Of a stretch of DNA of 64,000 nucleotides, positions 32,066-40,668 are shown one piece after another. How positions within the stretch are numbered: position 1 is the first letter of the stretch; each line of letters starts with the position of its first letter. The stretch comes from Virgisporangium aliadipatigenens. Lineage in GTDB: Bacteria; Actinomycetota; Actinomycetes; Mycobacteriales; Micromonosporaceae. The notes beneath the pieces were generated by a model that saw only the letters and a list, made by a program, of their open reading frames with translations, was not told the origin of the DNA and did not search any database. The DNA is taken from NCBI RefSeq assembly GCF_016863615.1, contig NZ_BOPF01000033.1, positions 62,001 to 126,000 of the forward strand, read 5' to 3'. The position numbers and the translations under genes are program-made.

Positions 32066-32548
32066 ATGCGCCAACTGACGTGTCCCAAGTGCAAGGGCGC
32101 CATGCGGGTCGTGGACAAGGCCGGCGTCGCGATCGACGAGTGCGTCGAGTGCAAGGGGATCTTCCTGGACCGCGGGGAGATGCAGAAGCTGTTCGAGGCC
32201 GAGCGCGAGTGGCAGGCCCGGCAGGTCCCGCCGTCACCGCCCGGCGTGATGGTGCCGGCCACGCCGCCGCCGCTGCCGGAGCCGTTGGGCGGGCCGCCGG
32301 CGCCTCAGGGGCCGCCCGGCGGGTTCCGGCCCGGGCCGGGGAGCGGGGACGTGCCGTTCCCGCCGGCTCCGCCGCCCGCTCCGATGCGCGGCGACGCCCC
32401 GTACGTGCCCCCGCCCCCGCCCCCGCCGCCTCCGGCACCGGGCGGCCCGGCGCCGTACGGGCCCGGCTATCCCGCCTCGGGACACGGCTATCCCGGGACG
32501 CCGCATCGCAGACGGCACAAGGGATTCCTCGAAGAATTGTTCGACTGA
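32066..32548 (+). CDS. zf-TFIIB domain protein with Pro-rich tail
   Basis: 160 residues. Residues 1-60 carry CPKC (6-9) and CVEC (26-29), with GIFLDRGEMQKLFEAE, the TFIIB-type zinc-ribbon signature of this widespread bacterial family. Residues 65-145 are low complexity, Pro/Gly-rich with a run of about ten prolines near residue 115. The end is basic then acidic (RRRHKGFLEELFD). Function is unknown. It follows the chelatase gene by 4 bp but may be functionally independent of sulfur metabolism. Confidence 0.85.
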   Translation: MRQLTCPKCKGAMRVVDKAGVAIDECVECKGIFLDRGEMQKLFEAEREWQARQVPPSPPGVMVPATPPPLPEPLGGPPAPQGPPGGFRPGPGSGDVPFPPAPPPAPMRGDAPYVPPPPPPPPPAPGGPAPYGPGYPASGHGYPGTPHRRRHKGFLEELFD

Positions 32549-32582
32549 GAAAGTTGCCAGGAATCGATGGCAATAAACGCGA

Positions 32583-32614
32583 CGACGCCCCGGGAGGCTG
32601 ATCCCGGGGCGTCG
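32583..32614. terminator. Bidirectional terminator between the zf gene and whiB1
   Basis: A perfect 13-bp stem (32583-32595 with 32602-32614), 6-base loop, followed on the plus strand by GTAGCGTTTGG. It separates the sulfur operon from the convergent whiB1 gene. Confidence 0.8.
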
Positions 32615-32665
32615 GTAGCGTTTGGTGTGGTGGTCGTACTTCTCTGTAATTACTTACTCGTGCGA

Positions 32666-32923
32666 TCAGGCCGAGTGAGCGCGGACCCGCAGGCCGCCGC
32701 GACGCTTGACGGCGCGCCGCTCTTCTTCGCTCATCCCGCCCCAGACGCCGGCGTCCTGACCGGTTTCGAGAGCCCACTTCAGGCACTCGTCGACTACCGA
32801 ACAGCGCCGACAGACCGCCTTTGCCTGTTCCACCTGCAACAACGCCGGCCCGGACGTCCCGATCGGGAAGAACAGCTCCGGGTCCTCGTCGCGGCAGAGA
32901 GCAACGTGGCGCCAGTCAGACAT
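32666..32923 (-). CDS. whiB1: WhiB1-type NO/redox-responsive transcriptional regulator
   Basis: 85 residues from ATG 32923, with AAGGAG 10 bases upstream. It opens DWRHVALCRDEDPELFFPIG. Cysteines C10, C38, C41 and C47 bind the [4Fe-4S] cluster, GVWGG is at 59-63, and the basic tail is RRAVKRRGG. Length, N-terminus and location next to pdtaS identify WhiB1 (Rv3219; WblE in Streptomyces). WhiB1 is essential in mycobacteria, loses its cluster on NO exposure and contacts the primary sigma factor. Its upstream region carries two CRP-like sites. An upstream in-frame start (32968) lies in the leader and is not used. Confidence 0.95.
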   Translation of the reverse strand: MSDWRHVALCRDEDPELFFPIGTSGPALLQVEQAKAVCRRCSVVDECLKWALETGQDAGVWGGMSEEERRAVKRRGGLRVRAHSA

Positions 32924-33041
32924 GACGGCAACACTCCTTGATTCGCGGATCGGATCATTTCTATGCAAACGCAGTGCCGGGACGCATTAATGCGGCGGTG
33001 GTGAGGGCGCCCAGCAGTGCGAAGGCAGGCGTGTGTTCGCT

Positions 33042-33115
33042 TGTGAATACTTTCACGAACTGCCGTGATGTCAAGGGGGCTTCTGGGAAAAAATACGGCC
33101 GGTGAGCAACCTCAC
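33042..33115 (-). promoter_or_regulatory. whiB1 promoter with two CRP/Cmr-like cAMP receptor sites
   Basis: Site A, TGTGA-N6-TCACG, is at 33042-33057. Site B, GTGA-N6-TCAC, is at 33102-33115. On the minus strand a -35 TTGACA (33074-33069) lies between them, with AT-rich -10 candidates inside site A. Site B would be upstream of the -35 (activator position) and site A over the -10 (repressor position). Mycobacterial whiB1 is likewise controlled by CRP through two sites. The rest of the 316-bp gap holds no gene. Confidence 0.65.
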
Positions 33116-33239
33116 GACCGTTTTGCCCGATTTAGCTTAAGAAGCCGACCCTAACTCGCAACAGTCAGTAACCAATGTAGTACCGCAGCAGGCTTAACGA
33201 CGCACCTTTGGCAAGGTGTCGCTGAATGCGGCTGAAATA

Positions 33240-34187
33240 TCAACACACGACGCGGAGTGCCTGGGGAACCGCGACAAACTCCACTTTACCCCGTTCACCG
33301 AGATAATCACCGTCGAGCTGAAATGAGAGCGGACGGCTCGCACGCAGCGTGAACGACCCGACATCATGCAACGTCAACACCTGCTTGCCCGTCAGCGCGG
33401 GCCGGGCGGAGGCGAGCTGAGCGAAGAAGCGCGCCGTGCTCGGGACGCGCAACACTTTCAGGGCCATCACGTCGAGGTTCTTGTCGAACGACGCGTCCGG
33501 GCACGCGTTGACGGCGCGGTCGCCGACATACGTCCACGGCGCGGTGTTCTGCACGACCACGCTCGCCAGGCTCGGCACGTCCGCCTCCCCGGAACGCTCC
33601 AACGTCAGCAGCTGCGTCTTGCGCTCGGTCTCGGTGAAGTACTGGACGCCGATGGAGCGCATGTACAGCCACGGCGTGGAGACCTTGCCGCGCAGGCGGG
33701 CGCGCTCGACCCGGCGGATCACCTCGGCGTCCAGCCCGTAGCCCGCGCAGAAGGTGAAGTAGCGGTCGTCGGCGCGGCCCAGCCCGATCGTGCGCGTCGT
33801 GCCGGCCCGCAGCGCCTGCAGGATCACGTAGGTGCCCTCGGCCCAGTCCCGCGGCAGGCCGATCGCGCGGGCGAAGACGTTCGTCGAACCGCCGGGCACC
33901 ACCGCCAGCGCGGGCCTGCGGTCGGCGCCGCCGGCCGGGTCCTTGGCGCCGGGCTCGGCCGTGAGGAGACCGTTGACCGCCTCGTTGACGGTGCCGTCGC
34001 CGCCGAGCGTCACGACCACGTCGATGCCCGCACGGGCGGCGTCGCGCGCGAGTGTCGCCGCGTGGCCCCGGCGCTTGGTGTACTCGACCGTGAGGTCGAC
34101 CTCGCTGCGCAGCGCGCGGACCAGGATGTCCCGGCTGCGTTCGCTCGTCGTGGTGGCCTTCGGATTGACCACGAGTAGCGCGCGCAT
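33240..34187 (-). CDS. Diacylglycerol kinase-family lipid kinase
   Basis: 315 residues from ATG 34187. Nucleotide loop: VVTLGGDGTVNEAVNGL. Second signature: LAVVPGGSTNVFARAIGLP. The C-terminal beta-sandwich ends with LRASRPLSFQLDGDYLGE, the conserved D-G-E region. This is the DAGK/sphingosine-kinase-like catalytic family (YegS/DgkB). It phosphorylates a membrane lipid, diacylglycerol being the usual guess. It is a single gene divergent from a small membrane protein gene. Confidence 0.9.
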   Translation of the reverse strand: MRALLVVNPKATTTSERSRDILVRALRSEVDLTVEYTKRRGHAATLARDAARAGIDVVVTLGGDGTVNEAVNGLLTAEPGAKDPAGGADRRPALAVVPGGSTNVFARAIGLPRDWAEGTYVILQALRAGTTRTIGLGRADDRYFTFCAGYGLDAEVIRRVERARLRGKVSTPWLYMRSIGVQYFTETERKTQLLTLERSGEADVPSLASVVVQNTAPWTYVGDRAVNACPDASFDKNLDVMALKVLRVPSTARFFAQLASARPALTGKQVLTLHDVGSFTLRASRPLSFQLDGDYLGERGKVEFVAVPQALRVVC

Positions 34188-34260
34188 GGCCGGCACTGTA
34201 CTCCCAAGTGCGGCCCTGTGACCTTCAGCGGCCCTCCGGCCTGCCGATACAGTTACCCGC

Positions 34261-34638
34261 GTGACATCTTCCCCGACCGTTCCGCTGCCGCGGGCACTGC
34301 GGCTGGCGATCGGTGTGGTGGCGGTCGAGACGGCCGTCGTATGGATGCTGATCGCGGTGCTGAGCTTCGCCGTCACGCGCGACGAGGGCACCGGTGCGCT
34401 GCGCAGTCTCGGATACGTCGGGCTCTATGCGGTGGCGTTCCCGTATCTCATGTGGGGGCTGCTGCGGCGGCGCAAATGGGCGCGGGCGCCGTTGATCGTG
34501 CTGCAGCTGCTGCTGATCGCCGTCGGGGTGGTCTTCGCCAAGGCGCTGTCGCTCCCGCTGGGCGCGCTGATCGTGTTCGCCGCCGCCGGGTGCGTGATCG
34601 CGCTCGTCGTTCCCTCTACCAGGGAAGTCCTCAGCTGA
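34261..34638 (+). CDS. Small four-helix membrane protein, 125 aa
   Basis: It starts at GTG 34261. There are four hydrophobic segments: ALRLAIGVVAVETAVVWMLI; LGYVGLYAVAFPYLMWGLL; APLIVLQLLLIAVGVVFA; and GALIVFAAAGCVIALVV. A basic RRRKWAR loop lies after the second. Such small integral membrane proteins are widespread in actinobacteria without known role. It lies before the FadR-type regulator with a 42-bp gap. Confidence 0.8.
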   Translation: MTSSPTVPLPRALRLAIGVVAVETAVVWMLIAVLSFAVTRDEGTGALRSLGYVGLYAVAFPYLMWGLLRRRKWARAPLIVLQLLLIAVGVVFAKALSLPLGALIVFAAAGCVIALVVPSTREVLS

Positions 34639-34680
34639 CATGGCAACGCTGTGTAGTGATTGGTAATACGCTTCGCAGTT

Positions 34681-35397
34681 GTGAAGTCCGAACACGGGGT
34701 GGCCTTACCGGCTTACCGGACCCTCGCCGACCGCCTGCGCACCGAGATCGTCTCCGGGCGGCTGAAGCCCGGCGAGCGCCTCCCCACCGAACCGCAGCTG
34801 TGCGGCTCCACCGGACTGAGTCGCTCGACCGTGCGGGAGGCGCTGCGGCTGCTGGCCAGCCAGCACCTGATCACGACCGTGCGCGGGGTCACCGGCGGCA
34901 GCTTCGTGACCCAGCCGCACCCGTCGCTGTTCGCCGAGTCGCTCTCGAACGGCCTGCAGTTCCTCATGTCGTGCGGCCCGGTCGACGGGCACCAGGTCTT
35001 CGAGGTGCGCGAACTGCTCGAGGTGCCGGCCGCGGGGCTCGCCGCGCGCCGCGCCGACGCCGAGGACATCGCCGTTATGCGGGCGACGTTCTGCGATCCG
35101 GAGACGGCCGACCTCGACACGCTGCTCGCCGGCAGCAGCCTCTTCCACGCCGCAGTCGCCAGGGCGTGCGGCAATCCCGTGCTGCAGATGGTGCTGGAGC
35201 CGCTCTACAGCGTCGGTAACCAGCGCGAGATCGGCGCGCGTTTCCCGTTCGACCGCTGGCAGCGCTTTGACCGCGATCACCGCGAGATCCTGGCGGCGAT
35301 CGAGTCCCGCGACGTCGGGGCGGCCCGCGGCGCGGCGGCGGCCCACCTGGCGGCACTGCACGAGACCTACGCGGACGTGCGGTACCAGCCGGTGTAG
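34681..35397 (+). CDS. FadR/GntR-family transcriptional regulator (FCD domain)
   Basis: 238 residues. N-terminal GntR winged helix: LADRLRTEIVSGRLKPGERLPTE, LSRSTVREALRLLASQHLI, then the wing VRGVTGGSFV. The C-terminal all-helical FCD ligand domain has FEVRELLEVPAAGLAARRA, FHAAVARACGNPVLQ and RDHREILAAIESRD (the His and Asp metal-ligand positions). Starts in frame at 34660, 34681 and 34699; GTG 34681 is chosen by position of the domain. A -10-like TAATAC at 34664-34669 lies just upstream, allowing a very short leader. The regulon cannot be told. Confidence 0.88.
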   Translation: MKSEHGVALPAYRTLADRLRTEIVSGRLKPGERLPTEPQLCGSTGLSRSTVREALRLLASQHLITTVRGVTGGSFVTQPHPSLFAESLSNGLQFLMSCGPVDGHQVFEVRELLEVPAAGLAARRADAEDIAVMRATFCDPETADLDTLLAGSSLFHAAVARACGNPVLQMVLEPLYSVGNQREIGARFPFDRWQRFDRDHREILAAIESRDVGAARGAAAAHLAALHETYADVRYQPV

Positions 35398-35799
35398 CTA
35401 CTTGGGGCGCCGCTTGGTCAGGCGGATCGCCGCCTGGCCGCCGTTGAGGGTCGCGTCGATCTCGTCGGCCAGGGCCGAGAGCACCTGCCACGAGAACGAC
35501 TCCGCCGGCAGCCGCGAACCCGAGGCGGTCGTCGGCACGCTCGTCTCCACAGTCAGCGCGTCGTCCGTGACGGCGAAGCGGCACGACAGCTCCGCGTCCG
35601 GCGTGGCGATCGGCAGCAGCATGGCGCACGCCTCATCCACGGCTATGCGCAGATCCTCGATCTCGTCGAGCGTGAACTGGAGCCGCGCGGCCAGGCCGGC
35701 CGTCGCCGTCCGCAGCACACCGAGATATGCCCCCGCGGCGGGCACGCACAGCACGACGACGTCGTCGGTCGCCCACGGTTCCGGTATCACCTGCGTCAC
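35398..35799 (-). CDS. RsbW-like anti-sigma regulatory factor (GHKL ATPase fold)
   Basis: 133 residues from GTG 35799 (GAGGGGG upstream). The RsbW-type fold is seen in AARLQFTLDEIEDLRIAVDEACAMLLP (N-box region) and the later SFSWQVLSALADEIDATLNG. The usual N-box Asn (E-x-x-x-N) is replaced: the sequence reads DEACAM, as in actinobacterial UsfX/RsbW relatives that use other contacts. It is probably an anti-sigma switch kinase for a stress sigma factor of the SigF/SigB type, but no such sigma gene or anti-anti-sigma gene is adjacent. Its stop abuts the convergent FadR gene. Confidence 0.82.
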   Translation of the reverse strand: MTQVIPEPWATDDVVVLCVPAAGAYLGVLRTATAGLAARLQFTLDEIEDLRIAVDEACAMLLPIATPDAELSCRFAVTDDALTVETSVPTTASGSRLPAESFSWQVLSALADEIDATLNGGQAAIRLTKRRPK

Positions 35800-35815
35800 A
35801 CCCGCATCCCCCTCG

Positions 35816-36355
35816 CTATGACTCTACGTCGTCGCCGCCAGGCAGCGAGTCGCCGGGCGGTGCGCCGTGCCAGGTCTCCGCCTGCGCCGCGAGGCTCCGC
35901 AGGGGATCACCGGTCAACCGGTACGGGATCCACTCGTCCATCGGACCCGCCCCGATGGAGTGGTAGAACTCCCGGGCCGGGTTCCAGTGGAGTACCCACC
36001 ACTCCAGTCGTTCATAACCCCGTTCGACACAGATCGACGCAAGTGTCGCGAGCAACGCCTTACCGGCGCCGCTGCCCCGCGCCGACGGCCGCACGTAGAG
36101 GTCCTCCAGGTAGACCCCGTGCACGCCGCGCCAGGTCGAGAAGTTGCGGAACCACAGGGCGAAGCCGATCGGCTCATCCTCCCGGACCGCCACGTGCCCG
36201 AACAGCGCCGGCGCCGGATCGAACAGGGCGGCGGTCAGCTGCGCCTCGGTGAGGTGGCACTCGTGCGCGGCCTGCTCGAACTCGGCGAGGTCGTGCACCA
36301 TGCCGACGACGGCGGGTACGTCGGCGGGAGTGACGGGGCGGATCGTGATGTCCAT
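35816..36355 (-). CDS. GNAT-family N-acetyltransferase (diamine acetyltransferase-like)
   Basis: 179 residues. IRPVTPADVPAVVGMVHDLAEFE opens a GNAT fold. The acetyl-CoA loop lies in VYLEDLYVRPSARGSGAGKALL (R/Q-x-x-G-x-G/A). The terminal motif has WVLHWNPAREFYHSIGA, which resembles the spermidine/spermine and thialysine N-acetyltransferase subgroup. A C-terminal tail of ~30 residues is extra. It lies downstream of sodN on the same strand but after a strong hairpin, so it is probably separately transcribed. Confidence 0.88.
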   Translation of the reverse strand: MDITIRPVTPADVPAVVGMVHDLAEFEQAAHECHLTEAQLTAALFDPAPALFGHVAVREDEPIGFALWFRNFSTWRGVHGVYLEDLYVRPSARGSGAGKALLATLASICVERGYERLEWWVLHWNPAREFYHSIGAGPMDEWIPYRLTGDPLRSLAAQAETWHGAPPGDSLPGGDDVES

Positions 36356-36384
36356 CGTTTCCTCGGATGGTCGCCGATGGTGAC

Positions 36385-36415
36385 GGCCCCCGTCCCGGGT
36401 GAGGGATCGGGGGCC
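36385..36415 (-). terminator. Stem-loop after sodN
   Basis: GGCCCCCG (36385-36392) pairs with CGGGGGCC (36408-36415), and an inner TCCC/GGGA extends the stem beyond a one-base bulge. It lies 18 bp past the sodN stop. No U-tract. Confidence 0.5.
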
Positions 36416-36432
36416 GGAAACCGTCCGCAGGC

Positions 36433-36837
36433 TCAGGCCTGCTTGGTCTCCCAGAAGATCTTGGCGATCTCGTCGATCTTGCCGAGCAGGTCCTCGGCCA
36501 CCTTGACGTCGACCTTGCCCTTGGCGCCGGCGGCACCGGCGAGCTTGGTCGCCTCGTTGAAGAGGGCGTGCAGCTGCGGGTACTTCTCGAAGTGCGGCGG
36601 CTTGAAGTAGTCGGTCCACAGCACCCACAGGTGGTGCTTGACCAGCTCCGCGCGCTGCTCCTTGATCAGGATCGCCCGGGTGCGAAACTCCGGGTCCTCA
36701 TTGGCCTGGTACTTCTCCGCGATGGCCTTGACCGACTCGGCCTCGATCCGGGCCTGCGCCGGGTCGTAGACGCCACAGGGCAGGTCACAGTGGGCGTGAG
36801 CCACGATTCGCGGGGAGAAGAGGCGCGACAAGCGCAT
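36433..36837 (-). CDS. sodN: Nickel superoxide dismutase
   Basis: 134-residue precursor with a 15-residue leader ending at A15. The mature protein begins HCDLPCGVYD, the Ni-hook: His1, Cys2 and Cys6 of the mature chain ligate nickel. The rest (EAESVKAIAEKYQANEDPEF, KEQRAELVKHHLWVLWTDYF, and a terminal FWETKQA helix) is the four-helix NiSOD fold of Streptomyces. It dismutates superoxide in the cytoplasm. The start has AGGAGGG 5-6 bases upstream. It is divergent from its maturation protease gene, an arrangement that differs from the usual sodN-sodX tandem. Confidence 0.97.
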   Translation of the reverse strand: MRLSRLFSPRIVAHAHCDLPCGVYDPAQARIEAESVKAIAEKYQANEDPEFRTRAILIKEQRAELVKHHLWVLWTDYFKPPHFEKYPQLHALFNEATKLAGAAGAKGKVDVKVAEDLLGKIDEIAKIFWETKQA

Positions 36838-36918
36838 CGAACCCTCCTGGAATGGTTTGCGATGATCCTCGTGCCGACCCTACTCCGCCTGCCATCGCCC
36901 AGCGACACGGAGGTGACG

Positions 36919-37221
36919 ATGCGCCTACCGTTGTTCGCCGCGGCCGTCCACGGGCCGTCGATGGTGCCCACTCTGCGCTCCGGCGACTTCGTGCTGGCCG
37001 TGCGCACCCGGCGGGCGCGGGCCGGCCACGTGGTGATCGCGCGCTTCGCGGCACGGCCGGACCTCGTGATGGTGAAGCGGGTCGAGCGGCCGGTCGACGG
37101 CGGGTACTGGTTGGTCGGCGACAACACGTTCGGGTCCGACGACTCGCGCGCCTACGGGCCCGGCGAGGTGCTCGGCCGCGTGGTGCTGCGCTACTGGCCG
37201 CGCCCACGGATGATTCGATGA
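36919..37221 (+). CDS. sodX: Nickel-type SOD maturation protease SodX (S26-like)
   Basis: 100 residues, ATG 36919 with GGAGG 6 bases upstream. A short signal-peptidase-like fold: VHGPSMVPTLRSGDFVLAV carries the catalytic Ser in G-P-S-M, and VIARFAARPDLVMVKRVERP carries the likely general-base Lys. GYWLVGDNTFGSDDSRAYGP matches the S26 box. It is predicted to remove the SodN leader to expose the nickel-binding His. An upstream in-frame extension overlapping sodN antisense is not coding. It shares an 81-bp divergent promoter region with sodN. Confidence 0.93.
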   Translation: MRLPLFAAAVHGPSMVPTLRSGDFVLAVRTRRARAGHVVIARFAARPDLVMVKRVERPVDGGYWLVGDNTFGSDDSRAYGPGEVLGRVVLRYWPRPRMIR

Positions 37222-37228
37222 ACGCTGT

Positions 37229-37247
37229 CGTTTCGTGGTCTGAAACG
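37229..37247. promoter_or_regulatory. Inverted repeat upstream of the malic enzyme gene
   Basis: CGTTTC and GAAACG with a 7-base spacer (37229-37247), placed right after sodX and 130 bp before the malic enzyme start. Possible operator; the arms are short, so confidence is low. Confidence 0.25.
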
Positions 37248-37376
37248 GGTGGCCGCGCGGGTTAAGGTAATGCATTGCCGTCCGGCCCACCGTCGCCGGA
37301 CGCCGATTCACCAGCACCGCCCAGGAGACCCCTCCGGTGCCGATCTCTCACACTGCACTGGCGCACTGGAGGAGTC

Positions 37377-38549
<1,173 letters not shown>

Positions 38550-38568
38550 GCTGTGCTGGGATGGGGGC

Positions 38569-39522
38569 ATGCGTGCCGCCTATGCCATCGCCGCCAACGA
38601 CGCCGATCCGCTGTCCGCGCTGGAGGTGGGGGAGCGGCCCGAGCCGACCCCGGCGGGTCCCGACTGGGTCACCGTCGAGGTCCGGGCCGGCTCCCTCAAC
38701 CACCACGACCTGTGGTCGCTGCGCGGCGTGGGCCTTCCCGCCGACAAGCTGCCGATGATCCTCGGCTGCGACGCCGCCGGGATCGCGCCGGACGGCAGCG
38801 AGGTGGTCGTCTATCCGGTGATCTTCGGCCCCGAGTCGGGTCCGCCGTGGTCGATCCTCTCGGAGCATTTTCCGGGAACGCTTTCCGAGCGCGTCACCGT
38901 TCCCGCCACCAACCTGGTGCGCAAGCCGGAGGCGCTGAGCTTCACGGATGCGGCGTGCCTGCCGACGGCGTGGCTGACCGCGTACCGCATGCTCACCGCG
39001 AAGGGGCGGCTGACGGCGGGCGGCTCGGTGCTCGTTCAGGGGGCGGGCGGGGGCGTCGCCACGGCGGCCGTGGTGCTCGCCGGCGCACTCGGTGCGCGGG
39101 TCTACGCCACCAGCCGCGACGCGGCCAAGCGGGAACGGATCGCCGCGCTGGGCGCCACGGCGTTCGAGCCGGGTGCGCGGCTGCCCGAACGGGTCGACGT
39201 CGTCATCGAGACGGTCGGCGAGGCGACGTTCGAACACTCGATGAAGTGCGCGAACGTCGGTGGGCGCATCGTCGTCTCCGGCGCCACGGCCGGCCACCTG
39301 CCCAAGGTCAACCTGCGCCGGGTGTTCGCCAACCAGCTGGAGATCCTCGGCACGAGCATGGGCACCCCGGAGGAACTCGCGGCGCTCATGACGCTGCTCG
39401 TGGAGAAGGACGTCCGGCCGGTCGTCGACTCCGTGTTCGGCTTCTCCGAGGTGCGCAAGGCGTTCGAGAAGCTGAACGACGGCGACGTGTTCGGCAAGGT
39501 AGTGATCGACTACACCCGCTGA
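38569..39522 (+). CDS. Zinc-independent MDR-family oxidoreductase (quinone-reductase-like)
   Basis: 317 residues. An N-terminal GroES-like domain (SLNHHDLWSLRGVGLP, ILGCDAAGI) is followed by a Rossmann domain with VLVQGAGGGVATAAVVLAGALGARVYATSRDAAKRERI and a C-terminal FGFSEVRKAFEKLNDGDVFGKVVI. Family alcohol dehydrogenases bind a structural zinc through a four-Cys lobe; that lobe is missing here, and the protein is ~25 residues short. So it resembles zeta-crystallin/quinone reductases using NADPH. The gene starts 20 bp after the malic enzyme stop, so the two are likely cotranscribed. Confidence 0.88.
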   Translation: MRAAYAIAANDADPLSALEVGERPEPTPAGPDWVTVEVRAGSLNHHDLWSLRGVGLPADKLPMILGCDAAGIAPDGSEVVVYPVIFGPESGPPWSILSEHFPGTLSERVTVPATNLVRKPEALSFTDAACLPTAWLTAYRMLTAKGRLTAGGSVLVQGAGGGVATAAVVLAGALGARVYATSRDAAKRERIAALGATAFEPGARLPERVDVVIETVGEATFEHSMKCANVGGRIVVSGATAGHLPKVNLRRVFANQLEILGTSMGTPEELAALMTLLVEKDVRPVVDSVFGFSEVRKAFEKLNDGDVFGKVVIDYTR

Positions 39523-39526
39523 GGTC

Positions 39527-40441
39527 TCAGCCCAGTTTGTCGTCGAGGGTGCCCGCCGGCTTCGCGTCGGCGGCCAGCCTGCCGCGGGCGGCGGTGTCGC
39601 CGTAGAGGCTGTACCGCAGGAAGTCCAGGGTGGACGCCGCCACCGCGGGGTACGCCTTCGCCGACTCGCGCATGTACGCCGTCGAGTGATCCCCGCCGGG
39701 CAGCGTGAACAGCGCCTTCGGCCACGGCGCCGCGTCGAAGATCTCCTTGCCGGACGCGTAGCTGACCACCTCGTCGGCGTCGCCGTGCACGAACATCAGC
39801 GGCACCGCCGCTCCGCTGAACCCCGACCCGACGCCGATCGCCGCGCCCGCGAAGACCACGCCGCTGCGCAGCCGCGGATCGCGTGAGGTGGTGAAGAGGC
39901 CCACCGTGGTGATCCCGCCCGCCGAGTGGCCGGCGGCGCCGAGGCGTTCCGGGTCCATGATGTCCTTCAACGGCCCGGCCAGCGCCTGCGTCAGCACGAA
40001 CGACCCGTCGGCCGGCTGGTTGAGCACGTCGGCGATGTCGAACTTCCCCGAGTTGCGGCTGGTGTTGGGGTACGCCGGCGCCACGACCACGAACCCGGCC
40101 GCCGCCCACTTCGACAGCAGCGGCCGGAAGTCCTCCGGCAGGCCGTTGAGCCCGTGGCTGAAGAGCACCACCGGGAACTTCCCGGCCGTTCCCTTCGGGT
40201 ACCAGGTCGTGGTGCGCAGCGTGCGGCTGCCGTCGCGGGTGTACGTGTCGGTGCGGTTGGCGACCTGGTACGTGCGGGTCGGGGCCTTGCCGGTCGGCAG
40301 CGGCAGCGCGCTGACCACGGCGGCCGAAGGCGACGGAGAAGCCGCCCCGGCAGGCGCCGCATTGTCCTGGTCCGCGGCGTTTCCGCCGCATCCGACCAGT
40401 AGGGATGCGGCCAGTATCACGAACCCGACGCGAAGCGGCAC
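39527..40441 (-). CDS. Lipoprotein alpha/beta hydrolase (PAF-acetylhydrolase/chlorophyllase-like)
   Basis: About 304 residues from GTG 40441, a start chosen because it gives a compact lipoprotein signal (FVILAASLLVGC, lipid Cys18) and avoids overlap with the divergent gene at 40488. A Ser/Pro/Ala linker follows. The hydrolase fold shows VVLFSHGLNGLPEDF (oxyanion loop), the nucleophile elbow GAAGHSAGG, acid MFVHGDADEVV and His in PGGDHSTAYM. It probably acts on lipid or polymer esters at the outer face of the membrane. It is convergent with the oxidoreductase gene (4 bp apart). Confidence 0.85.
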   Translation of the reverse strand: MPLRVGFVILAASLLVGCGGNAADQDNAAPAGAASPSPSAAVVSALPLPTGKAPTRTYQVANRTDTYTRDGSRTLRTTTWYPKGTAGKFPVVLFSHGLNGLPEDFRPLLSKWAAAGFVVVAPAYPNTSRNSGKFDIADVLNQPADGSFVLTQALAGPLKDIMDPERLGAAGHSAGGITTVGLFTTSRDPRLRSGVVFAGAAIGVGSGFSGAAVPLMFVHGDADEVVSYASGKEIFDAAPWPKALFTLPGGDHSTAYMRESAKAYPAVAASTLDFLRYSLYGDTAARGRLAADAKPAGTLDDKLG

Positions 40442-40487
40442 CCGTCCGAGGCTAGCTCGCGGCCGCGACGGCGCTAAGGTGTCGACC

Positions 40488-40664
40488 ATGTCCGATCAAG
40501 GTCAGGACCCGAGCGGCAACACCGAGGCCTTCCGCGCGTTCGTGCAGCGCACGGAGGGGACGTCGGCACCCGAGCGGGCCTCCGTGCTCCCCCAGATCGT
40601 CATCGGCGGCGTCGTGGTGCTCGTGATCGCCGTCGTCGTGATCCTTCTGGTGACGGTCGCCTGA
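40488..40664 (+). CDS. Single-pass membrane miniprotein, 58 aa
   Basis: ATG 40488. The first 34 residues are polar (SDQGQDPSGNTEAFRAFVQR and so on). The last ~20 form one strongly hydrophobic helix (IVIGGVVVLVIAVVVILLVTVA) reaching the very C-terminus, as in tail-anchored proteins. No Cys or charged residue is in the helix. Function is unknown. It ends 4 bp before the stop of the convergent 40669 gene. Confidence 0.65.
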   Translation: MSDQGQDPSGNTEAFRAFVQRTEGTSAPERASVLPQIVIGGVVVLVIAVVVILLVTVA

Positions 40665-40668
40665 CGCG

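Noticed and set aside
38569-39522. Zinc-dependent alcohol dehydrogenase annotation
   Set aside because: The structural-zinc cysteine lobe is missing and the chain is shorter, so a zinc-free MDR reductase is the better call.
40441-40489. ATG 40489 as start of the lipoprotein hydrolase
   Set aside because: It would overlap the start codon of the divergent small membrane gene and place 16 polar residues before the lipoprotein signal; GTG 40441 gives a normal signal peptide.
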